DNA of 64,000 nt from Mycobacterium sp. BK086 (lineage in GTDB: Bacteria; Actinomycetota; Actinomycetes; Mycobacteriales; Mycobacteriaceae), in NCBI GenBank assembly GCA_004362315.1, contig SNWL01000006.1, positions 372,001 to 436,000 on the forward strand. The letters run 5' to 3'. The notes under the pieces were generated by a model. The model was not told where the DNA came from, made no database searches, and worked only from the letters and a program-made list of their open reading frames with translations. The position numbers were made by a program, and so were the translations under genes. Of this stretch, positions 52,219-61,863 are shown one piece after another (position 1 is the stretch's first letter; the number at the start of each line of letters is the position of its first letter).

Positions 52219-53001
52219 ATGAGCGACGATGGACGGATGCATGTGCAGCGCCAGGGTGGCTCAACCACGCCCGATGCCTTGGCGACGCATCCGTATCCCC
52301 GGATCACAAGCTTCCGCTCGCGCCGGTCTGCGCTGACCGATGCGCAGCAGGAGGTGTGGGACAGGCTGTGGTCTGAGCTGGGGACCGTCGCGCGCGCCGA
52401 CGGTGAGCCGGCCGCTCACCTGGACACGAACGCGTGGTTCGGCAGGCAGGCACCGGTCGTCCTGGAGATCGGCTGCGGCACCGGCACCTCGACGCACGCG
52501 ATGGCGCTGGCCGAACCGGATATCGACGTGGTGGCCGTCGAGGTCTACCGGCGCGGACTGGCACAGCTGCTCAGCGCGATCGACCGGGACGGGGTGACCA
52601 ACATCCGCCTGGTCCGGGGCGATGCCGTCGACGTGCTCGAGCACATGTTCACCACCGGCGACCTGACCGGGGCGCGGGTGTTCTTCCCCGACCCCTGGCC
52701 GAAATCACGTCACCACAAGCGCCGGCTGCTGCAGCCGAACACCATCGCGCTGATTGCCGACCGGCTGCGGCCCGGTGGTGTGCTGCACGCCGCCACCGAC
52801 CACGCAGGCTATGCCGAGCAGATCGCCGAGGCCGGTGACGCCGAGCCGCTGCTGCGTCGGGTTCAGCCGGACGAGCTGGGGGTACCTCCCGCTTGCGGGG
52901 GACTGCCGATCTCGGTGCAGCGCCCCACGACCAAGTACGAGACGAAGGCCGCTCACGCAGGCAGCGCGGTGACCGAACTTCTGTGGATGAGGCGCCCATG
53001 A
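52219..53001 (+). CDS. trmB: tRNA (guanine-N7-)-methyltransferase TrmB
   Basis: A 260-residue class I methyltransferase. SAM motif I is LEIGCGTGTSTHAMA, then VAVEVYRRGLAQLL. The TrmB signature FFPDPWPKSRHHKRRL is present, with the C-terminal substrate motif TKYETKAAHAG. It makes m7G46 in tRNA. Near residue 222 an in-frame palindromic element (52878-52902) adds GVPPACGGL-type residues in a surface loop. The ATG at 52219 is the most likely of several in-frame starts (52177, 52237). The stop overlaps the NYN gene start (ATGA). Position matches Rv0208c. Confidence 0.9.
   Translation: MSDDGRMHVQRQGGSTTPDALATHPYPRITSFRSRRSALTDAQQEVWDRLWSELGTVARADGEPAAHLDTNAWFGRQAPVVLEIGCGTGTSTHAMALAEPDIDVVAVEVYRRGLAQLLSAIDRDGVTNIRLVRGDAVDVLEHMFTTGDLTGARVFFPDPWPKSRHHKRRLLQPNTIALIADRLRPGGVLHAATDHAGYAEQIAEAGDAEPLLRRVQPDELGVPPACGGLPISVQRPTTKYETKAAHAGSAVTELLWMRRP
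52878..52902. repeat. GC-rich palindromic element inserted in frame in trmB
   Basis: GGGGGTACCTCCCGC-TT-GCGGGGGA folds into a short hairpin (CCTCCCGC/GCGGGGG with one G-U pair) beside a GGTACC palindrome. It encodes extra residues between strands of TrmB. It has the look of a small dispersed palindromic repeat tolerated inside a gene; only this copy is in the window. Confidence 0.45.
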
Positions 53002-53690
53002 GTGTGATGGAAGACGCCGCAGCGGCCCCGGCACCGCCCGAGGGCGACGACCCGGTGATCAGCCCGTCGGTCCAGCGGGTTCTTCTGGTCTGGGACGCCC
53101 CCAATCTGGACATGGGCCTGGGCTCCATTCTCGGCGGACGGCCGACGGCCGCCCACCGACCGCGGTTCGACGCGCTGGGACGCTGGCTGCTGAACCGCAC
53201 CGCCGAACTGTCGGCCGGCCACCCGGAGATCTCGGTGGAACCCGAGGCAACCGTGTTCACCAACATCGCGCCCGGCAGCGCGGACGTTGTCCGCCCCTGG
53301 GTCGAGGCGCTGCGCAACGTCGGCTTCGCGGTGTTCGCCAAACCGAAGGTCGACGAGGACAGCGACGTCGACAGCGACATGCTGGCGCACATCGAACTGC
53401 GCCGCACCGAAGGCCTGGCCGCCGTCCTGGTCGCGTCGGCCGACGGGCAGGCGTTCCGCGCGCCGCTGGAAGACATCGCCCGGGCGGGCACCCCCGCCTA
53501 CGTGCTCGGATTTCGCGAACATGCCAGCTGGGCGTTAGCGTCGGATACCTTGGAGTTCGTCGACCTGGAGGACATTCCTGGTGTTTTCCGAGAGCCGCTG
53601 CCGCGAATCGGCCTAGATTCGCTACCAGAGCAAGGGGCGTGGCTGCAACCGTTCCGGCCGTTGTCCTCGCTACTGACATCGCGCGTGTAG
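52998..53690 (+). CDS. NYN-domain (PIN-like) putative ribonuclease (Rv0207c-like)
   Basis: A 230-residue protein with the NYN start VLLVWDAPNLDMGLG (conserved Asp and Asn) and the acidic cluster DEDSDVDSDMLAHI that completes the PIN/NYN metal site. Later GLAAVLVASADGQAF provides the third acidic residue. NYN domains are nucleases acting on RNA. It overlaps trmB by four bases, linking it to tRNA processing by context, and lies 45 bases upstream of mmpL3. Function unproven. Confidence 0.82.
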   Translation: MSVMEDAAAAPAPPEGDDPVISPSVQRVLLVWDAPNLDMGLGSILGGRPTAAHRPRFDALGRWLLNRTAELSAGHPEISVEPEATVFTNIAPGSADVVRPWVEALRNVGFAVFAKPKVDEDSDVDSDMLAHIELRRTEGLAAVLVASADGQAFRAPLEDIARAGTPAYVLGFREHASWALASDTLEFVDLEDIPGVFREPLPRIGLDSLPEQGAWLQPFRPLSSLLTSRV

Positions 53691-53735
53691 GAGAACCCGA
53701 TGCGCAGGTCGCCACAGATTTAGTTAGGAGATTAC

Positions 53736-56690
53736 GTGTTCGCCTGGTGGGGTCGAACCGTGTATCGGTTCCGATACATCGTGATCGCGGTCATGGTCAG
53801 TTTGTGCCTCGGCGCCGGTGTGTTCGGGCTGAGCCTGGGCAAGCACGTCACGCAAAGCGGTTTCTACGACGACAACAGCCAGTCGGTGAAGGCATCGGTG
53901 CTGGCCGACGAGGTCTACGGTCGCGATCGATCCAGCCACATCGTGGCGATTTTCACCGCCCCCGAGGGCAAGACCGTCGACGACCCGGAATGGTCCAAGA
54001 AGATCGTCGACGAGTTGAACAAGGTCGTCGCTGACCACCCCGATCAGATGCTCCCGTGGGCCGGCTACCTGAAGGCGCCGACCCTGCCCGCAGTCCAGAA
54101 ACTCGCGACCGACGACAAGACGCGCACGTTCGTCACGTTGCCGCTCAAGGGCGACGACGACGACACCATCCTGAACAACTTCAAGATCGTGCAGCCCGAC
54201 CTGCAGAAGATGGACGGCGGCAAGGTCGAACTGGCCGGCCTGCAACCGGTGGCCAGTGAGCTGACCGGCACGATCGGCAAGGATCAGCAGCGCGCCGAGG
54301 TCCTGGCGCTGCCCTTGGTCGCGGTCGTGCTGTTCTTCGTGTTCGGCGGCGTCGTGGCGGCCTGCCTTCCCGCAATGGTCGGTGGTCTGTCCATCCTGGG
54401 CTCACTGGGCATCATGCGGCTGATCTCACTGTTCGCGCCCGTGCACTTCTTCGCCCAACCCGTCGTCACCCTGATCGGCCTGGGTATCGCGATCGACTAC
54501 GGCTTGTTCGTGGTCAGCCGGTTCCGCGAGGAACTCGCCGAGGGCTATGACACCGAGGCCGCGATCCGGCGCACCGTGATGACAGCGGGCCGCACGGTCA
54601 CCTTCTCGGCCGTCCTGATCGTGGCCTCGCTGGCCGGCCTGCTGCTGTTCCCGCAGGGCTTCCTGAAGTCGCTGACCTACGCCGGTATCGCCTCGGTCAT
54701 GCTGGCCGCGATCTTGTCGATCAGCGTGCTGCCCGCGGTGCTGAGCATCCTGGGTCCCAACGTCGACGCACTCGGTGTGCGCACGCTGCTCCGGGTGCCG
54801 TTCTTCCGTAACTGGAAGCCGATGCGCGTGTACCTGGAGTGGCTGGCCAACAAGCTGCAGAAGACCCAGACGCGCGAGCAGGTCGAGAAGGGCTTCTGGG
54901 GCAAGCTCGTCAACATGGTCATGAAGCGGCCGATCATGTTCGCGCTTCCGATCGTCGTCATCATGATCTTGCTGATCATCCCGCTGGGCAAACTGTCGCT
55001 TGGTGGATTCAGTGAAAAGTATTTGCCCCCAACGAATTCCGTGCGCATGGCGCAGGAGGATTTCGACAGGACCTTCCCCGGCTTCCGCACCGAGCAGATG
55101 ACGCTGGTGATCCAGAACGCCACCCCGGCGCAGATCGAACAGATCACCCAGCAGGCCAATGCGATCTCCGGATTCACCGGGCAGTGGACCCCACGGACCG
55201 CGACCGACGAGGGCACCAAAGACCCGAACGTCACCGTGATCCAGAACGGCCTACAGGTCCGCAATGACGCGCCACAGAAGATCAAGGACCTGCGGGCGAT
55301 ACCGCCGCCCAAGGGCGTGACCATCTGGGTGGGCGGCACCCCGGCGCTGGAGCAGGACAGTATCCACAGCCTGCTCGACAAGGGGCCGCTGATGGTGTTG
55401 ATCCTGATCACCACCACGACGATCCTGATGTTCTTGGCATTCGGCTCACTGGTGCTGCCGATCAAGGCCGCGTTGATGAGCGCACTGACACTCGGTTCGA
55501 CCATGGGCGTACTGACGTGGATATTCGTCGACGGCCACTTGTCGAAGTGGCTGAACTTCACCGCGACACCACTGACCGCACCGGTGATCGGCCTCATCAT
55601 CGCCGTGATCTACGGCCTGTCCACCGACTACGAGGTGTTCCTCGTCTCGCGCATGGTCGAGGCCAGGGAGCGCGGAATGTCAACCGCAGAGGCCATCCGG
55701 ATCGGTACCGCCACCACCGGACGCATCATCACCGCGGCGGCGCTGGTGCTGATCGTGGTGGCCGGCGCATTCGCCTTCTCCGACCTGGTGATGATGAAGT
55801 ACCTGGCGTTCGGCCTGATCACAGCGCTGGTCCTGGACGCGACGATCATCCGAATGTTCCTCGTCCCCGCGGTGATGAAACTGCTCGGCGACGACTGCTG
55901 GTGGGCTCCGCGCTGGATGAAGCGGCTGCAGGTCAAGCTCGGCCTCGGCGAGATCCACCTGCCCGACGAGCGCAAGCGCCCGATCGTGCGTGATCCGGAT
56001 CCCGCACTGGTCGGCGCCGGCGCGCCCGTCGCGGCGGCGCGCCCGGCGCACGATCCCACCCATCCCGGCATCGAAGGCCGGGCCATGCCGCGGGTCGTGG
56101 GCCGTGCCGAATACCGCACCCCGCCCCCGCAGGATCCGCCGTCGGCGGCAGGCACGTCACGGATGCCCGATCCGAGTGACGCCACTACCGACGCACCGAC
56201 CACCCGCTTCTCGGTAGCCAAGAACGTCGTCAAGAACGCGGTGAACACCGCGGCATCTGCGGCATCGGCGGCCCGGTCCACCCGTCCGCCGGCCCCGCCG
56301 GCGCCGGATCGGGAGATCGAGTCGTGGCTGGGCGAATTGCGGGGATCCGGCGGGCAGGAGCGCAGCGACCGGGGAATGACACAGCCGGGTTCTGGGCCTA
56401 CTCCCCCGCCGCCGCCGTCAACCGAACCCACCGAGACGTTGCCGCCACCGGATGACGCCACAACGGCGATCCCAGCGCAGCGCGAGCCCAAGGACGACGA
56501 GGTGTCGCCCGCGATCAGCGCCGAGGAGACCCGGGCGATCCCGGTGAGCCGACCCGAGCAGGGCGACTCCGAGGTCGCCACCGAGAAGCTGAACTCGCGC
56601 GGAAAGAAAGAGGGCGACGAGCAGCGTCGCCGCGGCACCGGTGGTGGGCTCAGCGCCGCCGATCTGCTGCGCCGCGAAGGCCGCCTCTGA
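53736..56690 (+). CDS. mmpL3: Trehalose monomycolate flippase/exporter MmpL3
   Basis: A 984-residue RND-superfamily transporter with twelve transmembrane helices, two periplasmic porter domains and a long disordered Pro/Glu/Arg-rich C-terminal tail (~750-984), as expected for MmpL3. Both proton-relay Asp-Tyr pairs are intact: D254-Y255 (IAIDYGLFVVSRF) and D631-Y632 (STDYEVFLVSR). It moves TMM across the inner membrane and is essential in mycobacteria. The GTG start has TAGGAG six bases upstream. Location after the NYN and trmB genes matches Rv0206c. Confidence 0.96.
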   Translation: MFAWWGRTVYRFRYIVIAVMVSLCLGAGVFGLSLGKHVTQSGFYDDNSQSVKASVLADEVYGRDRSSHIVAIFTAPEGKTVDDPEWSKKIVDELNKVVADHPDQMLPWAGYLKAPTLPAVQKLATDDKTRTFVTLPLKGDDDDTILNNFKIVQPDLQKMDGGKVELAGLQPVASELTGTIGKDQQRAEVLALPLVAVVLFFVFGGVVAACLPAMVGGLSILGSLGIMRLISLFAPVHFFAQPVVTLIGLGIAIDYGLFVVSRFREELAEGYDTEAAIRRTVMTAGRTVTFSAVLIVASLAGLLLFPQGFLKSLTYAGIASVMLAAILSISVLPAVLSILGPNVDALGVRTLLRVPFFRNWKPMRVYLEWLANKLQKTQTREQVEKGFWGKLVNMVMKRPIMFALPIVVIMILLIIPLGKLSLGGFSEKYLPPTNSVRMAQEDFDRTFPGFRTEQMTLVIQNATPAQIEQITQQANAISGFTGQWTPRTATDEGTKDPNVTVIQNGLQVRNDAPQKIKDLRAIPPPKGVTIWVGGTPALEQDSIHSLLDKGPLMVLILITTTTILMFLAFGSLVLPIKAALMSALTLGSTMGVLTWIFVDGHLSKWLNFTATPLTAPVIGLIIAVIYGLSTDYEVFLVSRMVEARERGMSTAEAIRIGTATTGRIITAAALVLIVVAGAFAFSDLVMMKYLAFGLITALVLDATIIRMFLVPAVMKLLGDDCWWAPRWMKRLQVKLGLGEIHLPDERKRPIVRDPDPALVGAGAPVAAARPAHDPTHPGIEGRAMPRVVGRAEYRTPPPQDPPSAAGTSRMPDPSDATTDAPTTRFSVAKNVVKNAVNTAASAASAARSTRPPAPPAPDREIESWLGELRGSGGQERSDRGMTQPGSGPTPPPPPSTEPTETLPPPDDATTAIPAQREPKDDEVSPAISAEETRAIPVSRPEQGDSEVATEKLNSRGKKEGDEQRRRGTGGGLSAADLLRREGRL

Positions 56691-56898
56691 TCGATCCAGA
56701 ACGCAGAGCGACGATTCAGCCGAAATCTCGCTCTCAGTACTGACTCGATGCCGCCACTCGGGAGCGCCACCCGTTTCCAGTGAATATTTGCTGTGCTGGC
56801 ACCCCGCCGTAGCTAATCGCCTGTTATACATAGTGCTGGCAGTTCTTCACAAGTAACTTGCAGCAATTTCACAGGTGGCTCTGGGGGGTCAGTCAGTG
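56691..56898. other. Intergenic region between mmpL3 and the repeat-protein gene
   Basis: 208 bases without a convincing gene. AGAGCGA (56705-56711) and TCGCTCT (56728-56734) form a weak hairpin 14 bases after mmpL3 with no T-run. AT-rich TGTTATACAT near 56821-56830 is a possible -10 for the downstream gene. Confidence 0.4.
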
Positions 56899-59800
56899 GT
56901 GAGTCGTCAGCGCGTCATGCCCTACCAGTGGCTGGGTGCCGGAGCGGTCACGTTGGGCATCGGCGCGGCGATAGCCGGCGGCTCAGCTGTTGCGCACGCC
57001 GACAGTGAGTCCGGCACGGGTTCGGCCGGCCCGTCGTCTCGATCGTCGGCGGGTGACAACTCCGCGTCGTCGAAGCCGCTCCGCAAGAACACTCCGAAGG
57101 CCGCGATGGCCGGCTCGGCCAGGAAGGCCGGCTCGGCGAGTACGGCCCGCAGTGCACGGCCGTCGCCAAGGACGCCGAGTCCAGCCACCCCGAGCGCCGA
57201 GGTGCTCGCGACAGCCCTGGCGGCGACGACCCGCCGCGGGGCCGGGAAGACACCAGTCTCGACCGCGGTCACCAACTCGACGGCTGAACTCGAACGCGAG
57301 AAGGCCGTCGCCGACATCAACATGTCGGTCGGGTGGGTCCCGGGAGTCGGCACCGTCGTCAACGGCATGAGCCTGGTATCGGACTTCCTCGACTTCACCC
57401 TCGCGGTGCTGCGGGGCGACACCGCTGATATGGCCGACGAAATACGGGACATGGCTATCGATGTCGTCGGGATGGTTCCGATCATCGGTGCTCCCTTGGC
57501 GGCGACGATCCACCGGGCGACGGCGCCGGTCGTCCCACCACCCAATCACGCTCCCGGCGCCGTCAACGACAGCTTCACCGTCGACGAGAACGCCCAGTTG
57601 ACCGGCAATGTGTTGACCAACGACACCGATCCCGACGGCGACGTCTTAACCGCTGCCGTGGACACCGCGCCGGGCCACGGCGTTCTCACGCTCAATTCCA
57701 ACGGATCATTCACGTACACACCGGCTTCCGGCTTCTACGGCACCGACGTCTTCAGCTACACGGTCAGCGACGGCAAAGGCGGCACCGCGGCGGGCACTGC
57801 CACCATCACGGTGAAATCCGTTGATCCCGCACCTGTCGTGGACCCGCAGCACCCGTACTCGGTCGACTCAATCGACCCCGATACCGGGAAGATCAGCGGA
57901 CACTTCAACGTCACTGACGACGATGCGCTGACCTATCACGTTGTCACTGCACCAGATCCGACGTTGGGTACCTTCGAGCTTGACGAGCAGACTGGCGCAT
58001 GGACCTTCACTCCGCACCCTCGGACCAGGGTGCTGGCGAGCTACTTCGAGCCGGATTCGCCTGCAGCGGTGAAGCTTACGTTCGCCGTCACGGCCACCGA
58101 CGGCATCACGACGACCGCGCCTATCGCGGTGACCGAACAGATCGCCGCGTCCCCGCGCGCCGCAGTCGCGCTGCCCACCGGCACTGTGCCGGTGCTGTCG
58201 CTGGTCGATCCCCGCACCGGTGACGCCTACATATTCGGTTACCACGGAGCCTTTTTCGAGGGTTTCGACGAACAGACATCCTCGTACCTGGCGGTCATCG
58301 TGCACAGCGACGGCAGCTACGACGTCCCCACAACCGGAAACCAGACGGTGGGTGTGGCGCTCACCGCGTTCATCTCGAATGGCACCACCTACGTGGTGAC
58401 CCGAGTCGGTGATACCTCCGACAGCTACCAGACCTTCGTGTCGGAGCTGGGGCCCGACGGTCTGACGACTGTCACAGGCCCACTTTCGGGGGTGTTTCAG
58501 CGTTCGATTGCCGTGGGCGACACCACGTTCGTGGTGACCGTGTCCCAAGATCTCGACTCGAGTTACCAGTACCACGTCACCGGACTGGGGCCCGCCGGCG
58601 TGACACCGACGACGTCGACCCCAGGCTTCCCCTACGGCGATCCAATCGTCGTAGGGGACACCACGTACCTGGTGAGCGAAACCGGTGATGACGAATCCGG
58701 CTTCCAGACCCACCTGACAGCGCTGAGACTCGACGGCTCGACAACAACGGCGTCGATTCCCGGCTCTTTCATCCGATCGATCGTCGCCGCCGACGCCACC
58801 TACCTGGTGAGCGAAACGGGGCAGTATGAATCCGGCTACCAAACCCACCTGGCAGCGCTAGGGCCCGACGGCGTCACGTCGACGACATCGATACCCGGGC
58901 AGTTCCATGAGGACTCGTGGGGATATTCGGTTGTCGTTGGCGAGACCACGTACGTGGTGACACTCACCGGTCGCTACGAATCCGGCTACGAAACCCACGT
59001 CACGGCGCTGGGCCCAGAAGGTGTCGGCTCGACGATCACGATTGCCGGCTCGACACAACACGATCCGGTCATCATCGGCGACACCACCTATCTGTTGGTG
59101 ACCCCGTATTCGCGCATCGTGACCCACGTTCTCGCGTTGACGTCCGACGGCACAGTGCCAGTGGGGTCGATTCCCGGTGTGCTGAGCGGGGATCCGATCA
59201 CGGTCGGGGGCACCACTTGCCTGGTGTCGCAGACGGGTGCTTCCGACGACGCGGAGACCTGGCAGACCTATGTGACGACGCTGTCACCGACACCGGGCGG
59301 CATCACCTTCATCGGCGATCCCATCGCCGGATACCGTTACGGGCATCGCCCGATCGTCGTCGGCGACACGACCTACCTGGTGACCGAAACCTGGAACTCC
59401 ACCATCGGCTCCGAGACCGACCTGACGGCTATCGGTCCCGACGGGCTGATGTCTGTCGTCACCGATATCCCCGGCCGGATGTGGTCGGATGCGTACGTCG
59501 TAACCATCGGCGGCACAACGTATCTGGCGACAACGACAAGCTACTATTACCCTGGCGACTCGACCAACACCTACGAGCACACCTACCTGACCGGACTGGG
59601 GCCCGACGGGCCTGCACCGGCATTGGATCCGGTGTCGGGATACCCGGCCACAGCCCCGATCGTCGTCGGCGATACCACCTACCTGGTGATGGAGATCGAC
59701 GATCCGTCCACCGGATACCAAGTACAGCTGGTATCGGTCACCCCCGACGTCCTCACAGCGATCGGCGGTCCGGTAGCGGGCCGGGTGAATTCCCACAACG

Positions 59801-60624
59801 ATCTCGACGTGATCGTCATCGGCGGCAGCACCTACTTGGCGGTCGAGACCTCCGACCACGAGACCTCCCTCGTCGCAGTGGGATCCGGCGGTCTGACCAC
59901 CGGGCTCGGCACGCTGCCCGGGCACCTGATCACCACCCCGATCGCCGTCGGCACGACCACCTACCTGGTGACCCAGACCGGCGAATACGAGTCGGCTCAA
60001 ACATATTTCACGGCAGTCGGGCCTGACGGCCTCCCGCTGTCCACGTCCGCAGTCCGCGGCGAGGTGAGTTCCTATGAGCCGATCATCCTGGCGGGGGACG
60101 TCACGCACGTGGTGACAGTCGAATGGGAGGCGACCGACTCCGGCGGCTACTCGAGCAGTACTCGGCACGTCACGGCGTTGATGCCAGACGGCAGCAGCGC
60201 GTCGGTGGACCTTCCCGATGGCTGGGGCCAGACGATCACCGTCGGCGACACCACCTACTTCACAACGGAGGTTTATCCCGACGACGGCGGCGAGAGTCAG
60301 ACCCACCTCGTGGCATTGACACCCGACGGCTTCAGGACGCTCGCCGCTCCGCTGACCGGATACTGGTTTCCGCCAATCTCGCTCGGCGACAACGTGTATC
60401 TGCTGTCGATCACCGGCGATCCCGCCTCCGGCATCGAGAGCTACCAGACTCCCATCGTGGTGTTGACCCCCGAGGGCCCCGTTCGGATCGCAGAGCCCGT
60501 CCCCGGGGCGGTCCTCGGGACCTCCGACGCGATCTTCGTGGTCGGAGATACCCGGTACATCGCGACGACGGCGGGAGTGTGGGCGATCGGCGTCGGCGAG
60601 GGCGACGACAGCCTCAACCTCTGA
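56899..60624 (+). CDS. Large secreted protein with Ig/cadherin-like module and ~15 beta-propeller-like repeats
   Basis: A 1241-residue protein. A signal peptide (cleavage probably after AVAHA, residue 34) is followed by a low-complexity Ser/Ala/Arg region (~35-130). Next is a hydrophobic helical block (GWVPGVGTVVNGMSLVSDF onward, ~143-205) and a Big_9/cadherin-like domain (PGAVNDSFTVDENAQLTGNV, ~216-309). A second beta domain (~319-420) follows. From ~426 to the end are about 15 repeats of 45-52 residues built on VVGDTTYLVSETG, a Q/E-T-H-L-T-A-L centre, GPDG and a closing IPG. This pattern suggests beta-propeller blades. GTG 56899 is chosen because GGGGGG lies ten bases upstream. Surface binding or adhesion is plausible; function unknown. 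Confidence 0.8.
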   Translation: MSRQRVMPYQWLGAGAVTLGIGAAIAGGSAVAHADSESGTGSAGPSSRSSAGDNSASSKPLRKNTPKAAMAGSARKAGSASTARSARPSPRTPSPATPSAEVLATALAATTRRGAGKTPVSTAVTNSTAELEREKAVADINMSVGWVPGVGTVVNGMSLVSDFLDFTLAVLRGDTADMADEIRDMAIDVVGMVPIIGAPLAATIHRATAPVVPPPNHAPGAVNDSFTVDENAQLTGNVLTNDTDPDGDVLTAAVDTAPGHGVLTLNSNGSFTYTPASGFYGTDVFSYTVSDGKGGTAAGTATITVKSVDPAPVVDPQHPYSVDSIDPDTGKISGHFNVTDDDALTYHVVTAPDPTLGTFELDEQTGAWTFTPHPRTRVLASYFEPDSPAAVKLTFAVTATDGITTTAPIAVTEQIAASPRAAVALPTGTVPVLSLVDPRTGDAYIFGYHGAFFEGFDEQTSSYLAVIVHSDGSYDVPTTGNQTVGVALTAFISNGTTYVVTRVGDTSDSYQTFVSELGPDGLTTVTGPLSGVFQRSIAVGDTTFVVTVSQDLDSSYQYHVTGLGPAGVTPTTSTPGFPYGDPIVVGDTTYLVSETGDDESGFQTHLTALRLDGSTTTASIPGSFIRSIVAADATYLVSETGQYESGYQTHLAALGPDGVTSTTSIPGQFHEDSWGYSVVVGETTYVVTLTGRYESGYETHVTALGPEGVGSTITIAGSTQHDPVIIGDTTYLLVTPYSRIVTHVLALTSDGTVPVGSIPGVLSGDPITVGGTTCLVSQTGASDDAETWQTYVTTLSPTPGGITFIGDPIAGYRYGHRPIVVGDTTYLVTETWNSTIGSETDLTAIGPDGLMSVVTDIPGRMWSDAYVVTIGGTTYLATTTSYYYPGDSTNTYEHTYLTGLGPDGPAPALDPVSGYPATAPIVVGDTTYLVMEIDDPSTGYQVQLVSVTPDVLTAIGGPVAGRVNSHNDLDVIVIGGSTYLAVETSDHETSLVAVGSGGLTTGLGTLPGHLITTPIAVGTTTYLVTQTGEYESAQTYFTAVGPDGLPLSTSAVRGEVSSYEPIILAGDVTHVVTVEWEATDSGGYSSSTRHVTALMPDGSSASVDLPDGWGQTITVGDTTYFTTEVYPDDGGESQTHLVALTPDGFRTLAAPLTGYWFPPISLGDNVYLLSITGDPASGIESYQTPIVVLTPEGPVRIAEPVPGAVLGTSDAIFVVGDTRYIATTAGVWAIGVGEGDDSLNL
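58160..60600 (+). repeat. Tandem ~135-155 base coding repeats (blade-like units)
   Basis: About 15 units, each beginning near GTCGGCGACACCACCTACCT (encoding VGDTTYL). Examples start near 58505, 58645, 58780, 58930, 59066, 59355, 59665, 59944 and 60238. Units are clearly related at the protein level but diverged at DNA level, so the array is old rather than a recent expansion. Confidence 0.75.
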
Positions 60625-60631
60625 CGCCGGG

Positions 60632-61783
60632 TCAGTCCTTCTCGCTTTTGGGCGGCACGACGTCAGGTTCGGCGGTGATCACGACGCCGTCCTGCGCCTC
60701 GAGTTCGGCGGCCTCCTCGGCGGGGTCGTCGGCCACCAGCACCCGGATCGCGCTGTTGAGGAAGGCCACCAGCGGCACCGACAACAGCGCGCCGACGATG
60801 CCTGCCAGCACGCCGCCCGTCGAGATCGCCAGCACGATCGCCAGCGGGTGGATCGACACGGCCCGACCCATCACCAGCGGTTGCAGGATGTGGGCCTCCA
60901 GCTGCTGCACCGCGATGATCAGCCCGAGGGTGATCAGGGCGTAGACGACGCCTTTGGCCAGCAGTGCCACCACGACGGCGAGGAATCCGGTGACCACCGC
61001 ACCCACGAGCGGGATGAAGGCGCCGAGGAACACCAGTGACGCCAGAGGCAGCGCCAGCGGGATACCCATGATCGCCAGGCCGGTGCCGATACCGACCGCG
61101 TCCACCAGCGCCACCAGGAAGGTGGCCCGCACGTAGCCGATCAGCGATCCGAACCCGGCGCGACCGGCGTCGCGCACCCGTTCCCGGGTGTGTGACGGGA
61201 CGATCCTGGTGACGAAGTCGTAGATGTTGCGGCCGCCGTGCAACAAGAAGATCAGCGTGAAGAACACCAGCAGTGCACCGGTGATGATCTCGGTGAGCGT
61301 GGCCGCCGTGGACAGCGCGCCGGTGGTCAGCTTCTCCTGGTTGTCGCGCAGCGCCTTGATCGCGGTGGTGCCGGCGCTGTCGATCTGCTCGCGGCTCAGG
61401 TGCGCGGGCCCTTCGATGAGCCACTTTCGCAGGTTGTCGATGCTGTGGGTGACCTGTTCCACCAGCCCTGGCAGGCCCGAAACGAATTGGCTGACAACGA
61501 AAGTCATGATCCCGCCGAAGATGGCGAAGCCGCCGAGGATGACCAGGGCGACCGCGCCACCCCGCGGCGCCCCGCGGCGGTCGAGCCAGTCGACGGCGGG
61601 CAGCAACAGGGCGGCCAGCATGGTCGCCAACGCCACCGGGACCAGGATGACCTCGAGCCGAACGACCACCCACATCAGTGCCAGGATCGCGGCCCCGACC
61701 ACCAGCAGGCGCCAACACCACGCTGCGGATTTGCGGAGGAAGGGTTCTACCGAATCGTCATCCGTAGCTAGGGTGGCCGGCAT
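60632..61783 (-). CDS. AI-2E family transporter-like membrane protein (Rv0205-like)
   Basis: A 383-residue membrane protein of the AI-2E exporter (PerM/TqsA) superfamily. It has a pair of N-terminal helices, a soluble helical insert (~100-165), then further helices including [19 protein letters not shown] and [15 protein letters not shown], and the family motif [17 protein letters not shown]. The substrate is unknown; the name reflects the family only. The ATG at 61783 is preferred because TACGCT lies seven bases upstream (leaderless). It is divergent from the Rv0204c-like gene. Confidence 0.85.
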   Translation of the reverse strand: MPATLATDDDSVEPFLRKSAAWCWRLLVVGAAILALMWVVVRLEVILVPVALATMLAALLLPAVDWLDRRGAPRGGAVALVILGGFAIFGGIMTFVVSQFVSGLPGLVEQVTHSIDNLRKWLIEGPAHLSREQIDSAGTTAIKALRDNQEKLTTGALSTAATLTEIITGALLVFFTLIFLLHGGRNIYDFVTRIVPSHTRERVRDAGRAGFGSLIGYVRATFLVALVDAVGIGTGLAIMGIPLALPLASLVFLGAFIPLVGAVVTGFLAVVVALLAKGVVYALITLGLIIAVQQLEAHILQPLVMGRAVSIHPLAIVLAISTGGVLAGIVGALLSVPLVAFLNSAIRVLVADDPAEEAAELEAQDGVVITAEPDVVPPKSEKD

Positions 61784-61863
61784 GCGGCCAAGCGTAACCG
61801 CCACCGGCGGCGATCCCGTGCCGAACACCGTCGATACCGGCCTGCACAGTTAGGCTCAACGGC
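61784..61863. promoter_or_regulatory. Divergent leaderless promoters
   Basis: On the minus strand TACGCT (61791-61796) lies seven bases before the ATG at 61783. On the plus strand TAGGCT (61851-61856) lies seven bases before the GTG at 61864. Both fit the mycobacterial leaderless pattern and leave about 55 bases between the two -10 elements for regulation. Confidence 0.6.

Noticed and set aside
56705-56734. Rho-independent terminator after mmpL3
   Set aside because: The 7-bp stem has a 16-base loop and no T-run; noted only as a weak hairpin.
60632-61783. True autoinducer-2 exporter
   Set aside because: Family membership alone does not establish AI-2 transport, and no lux-type genes are nearby.
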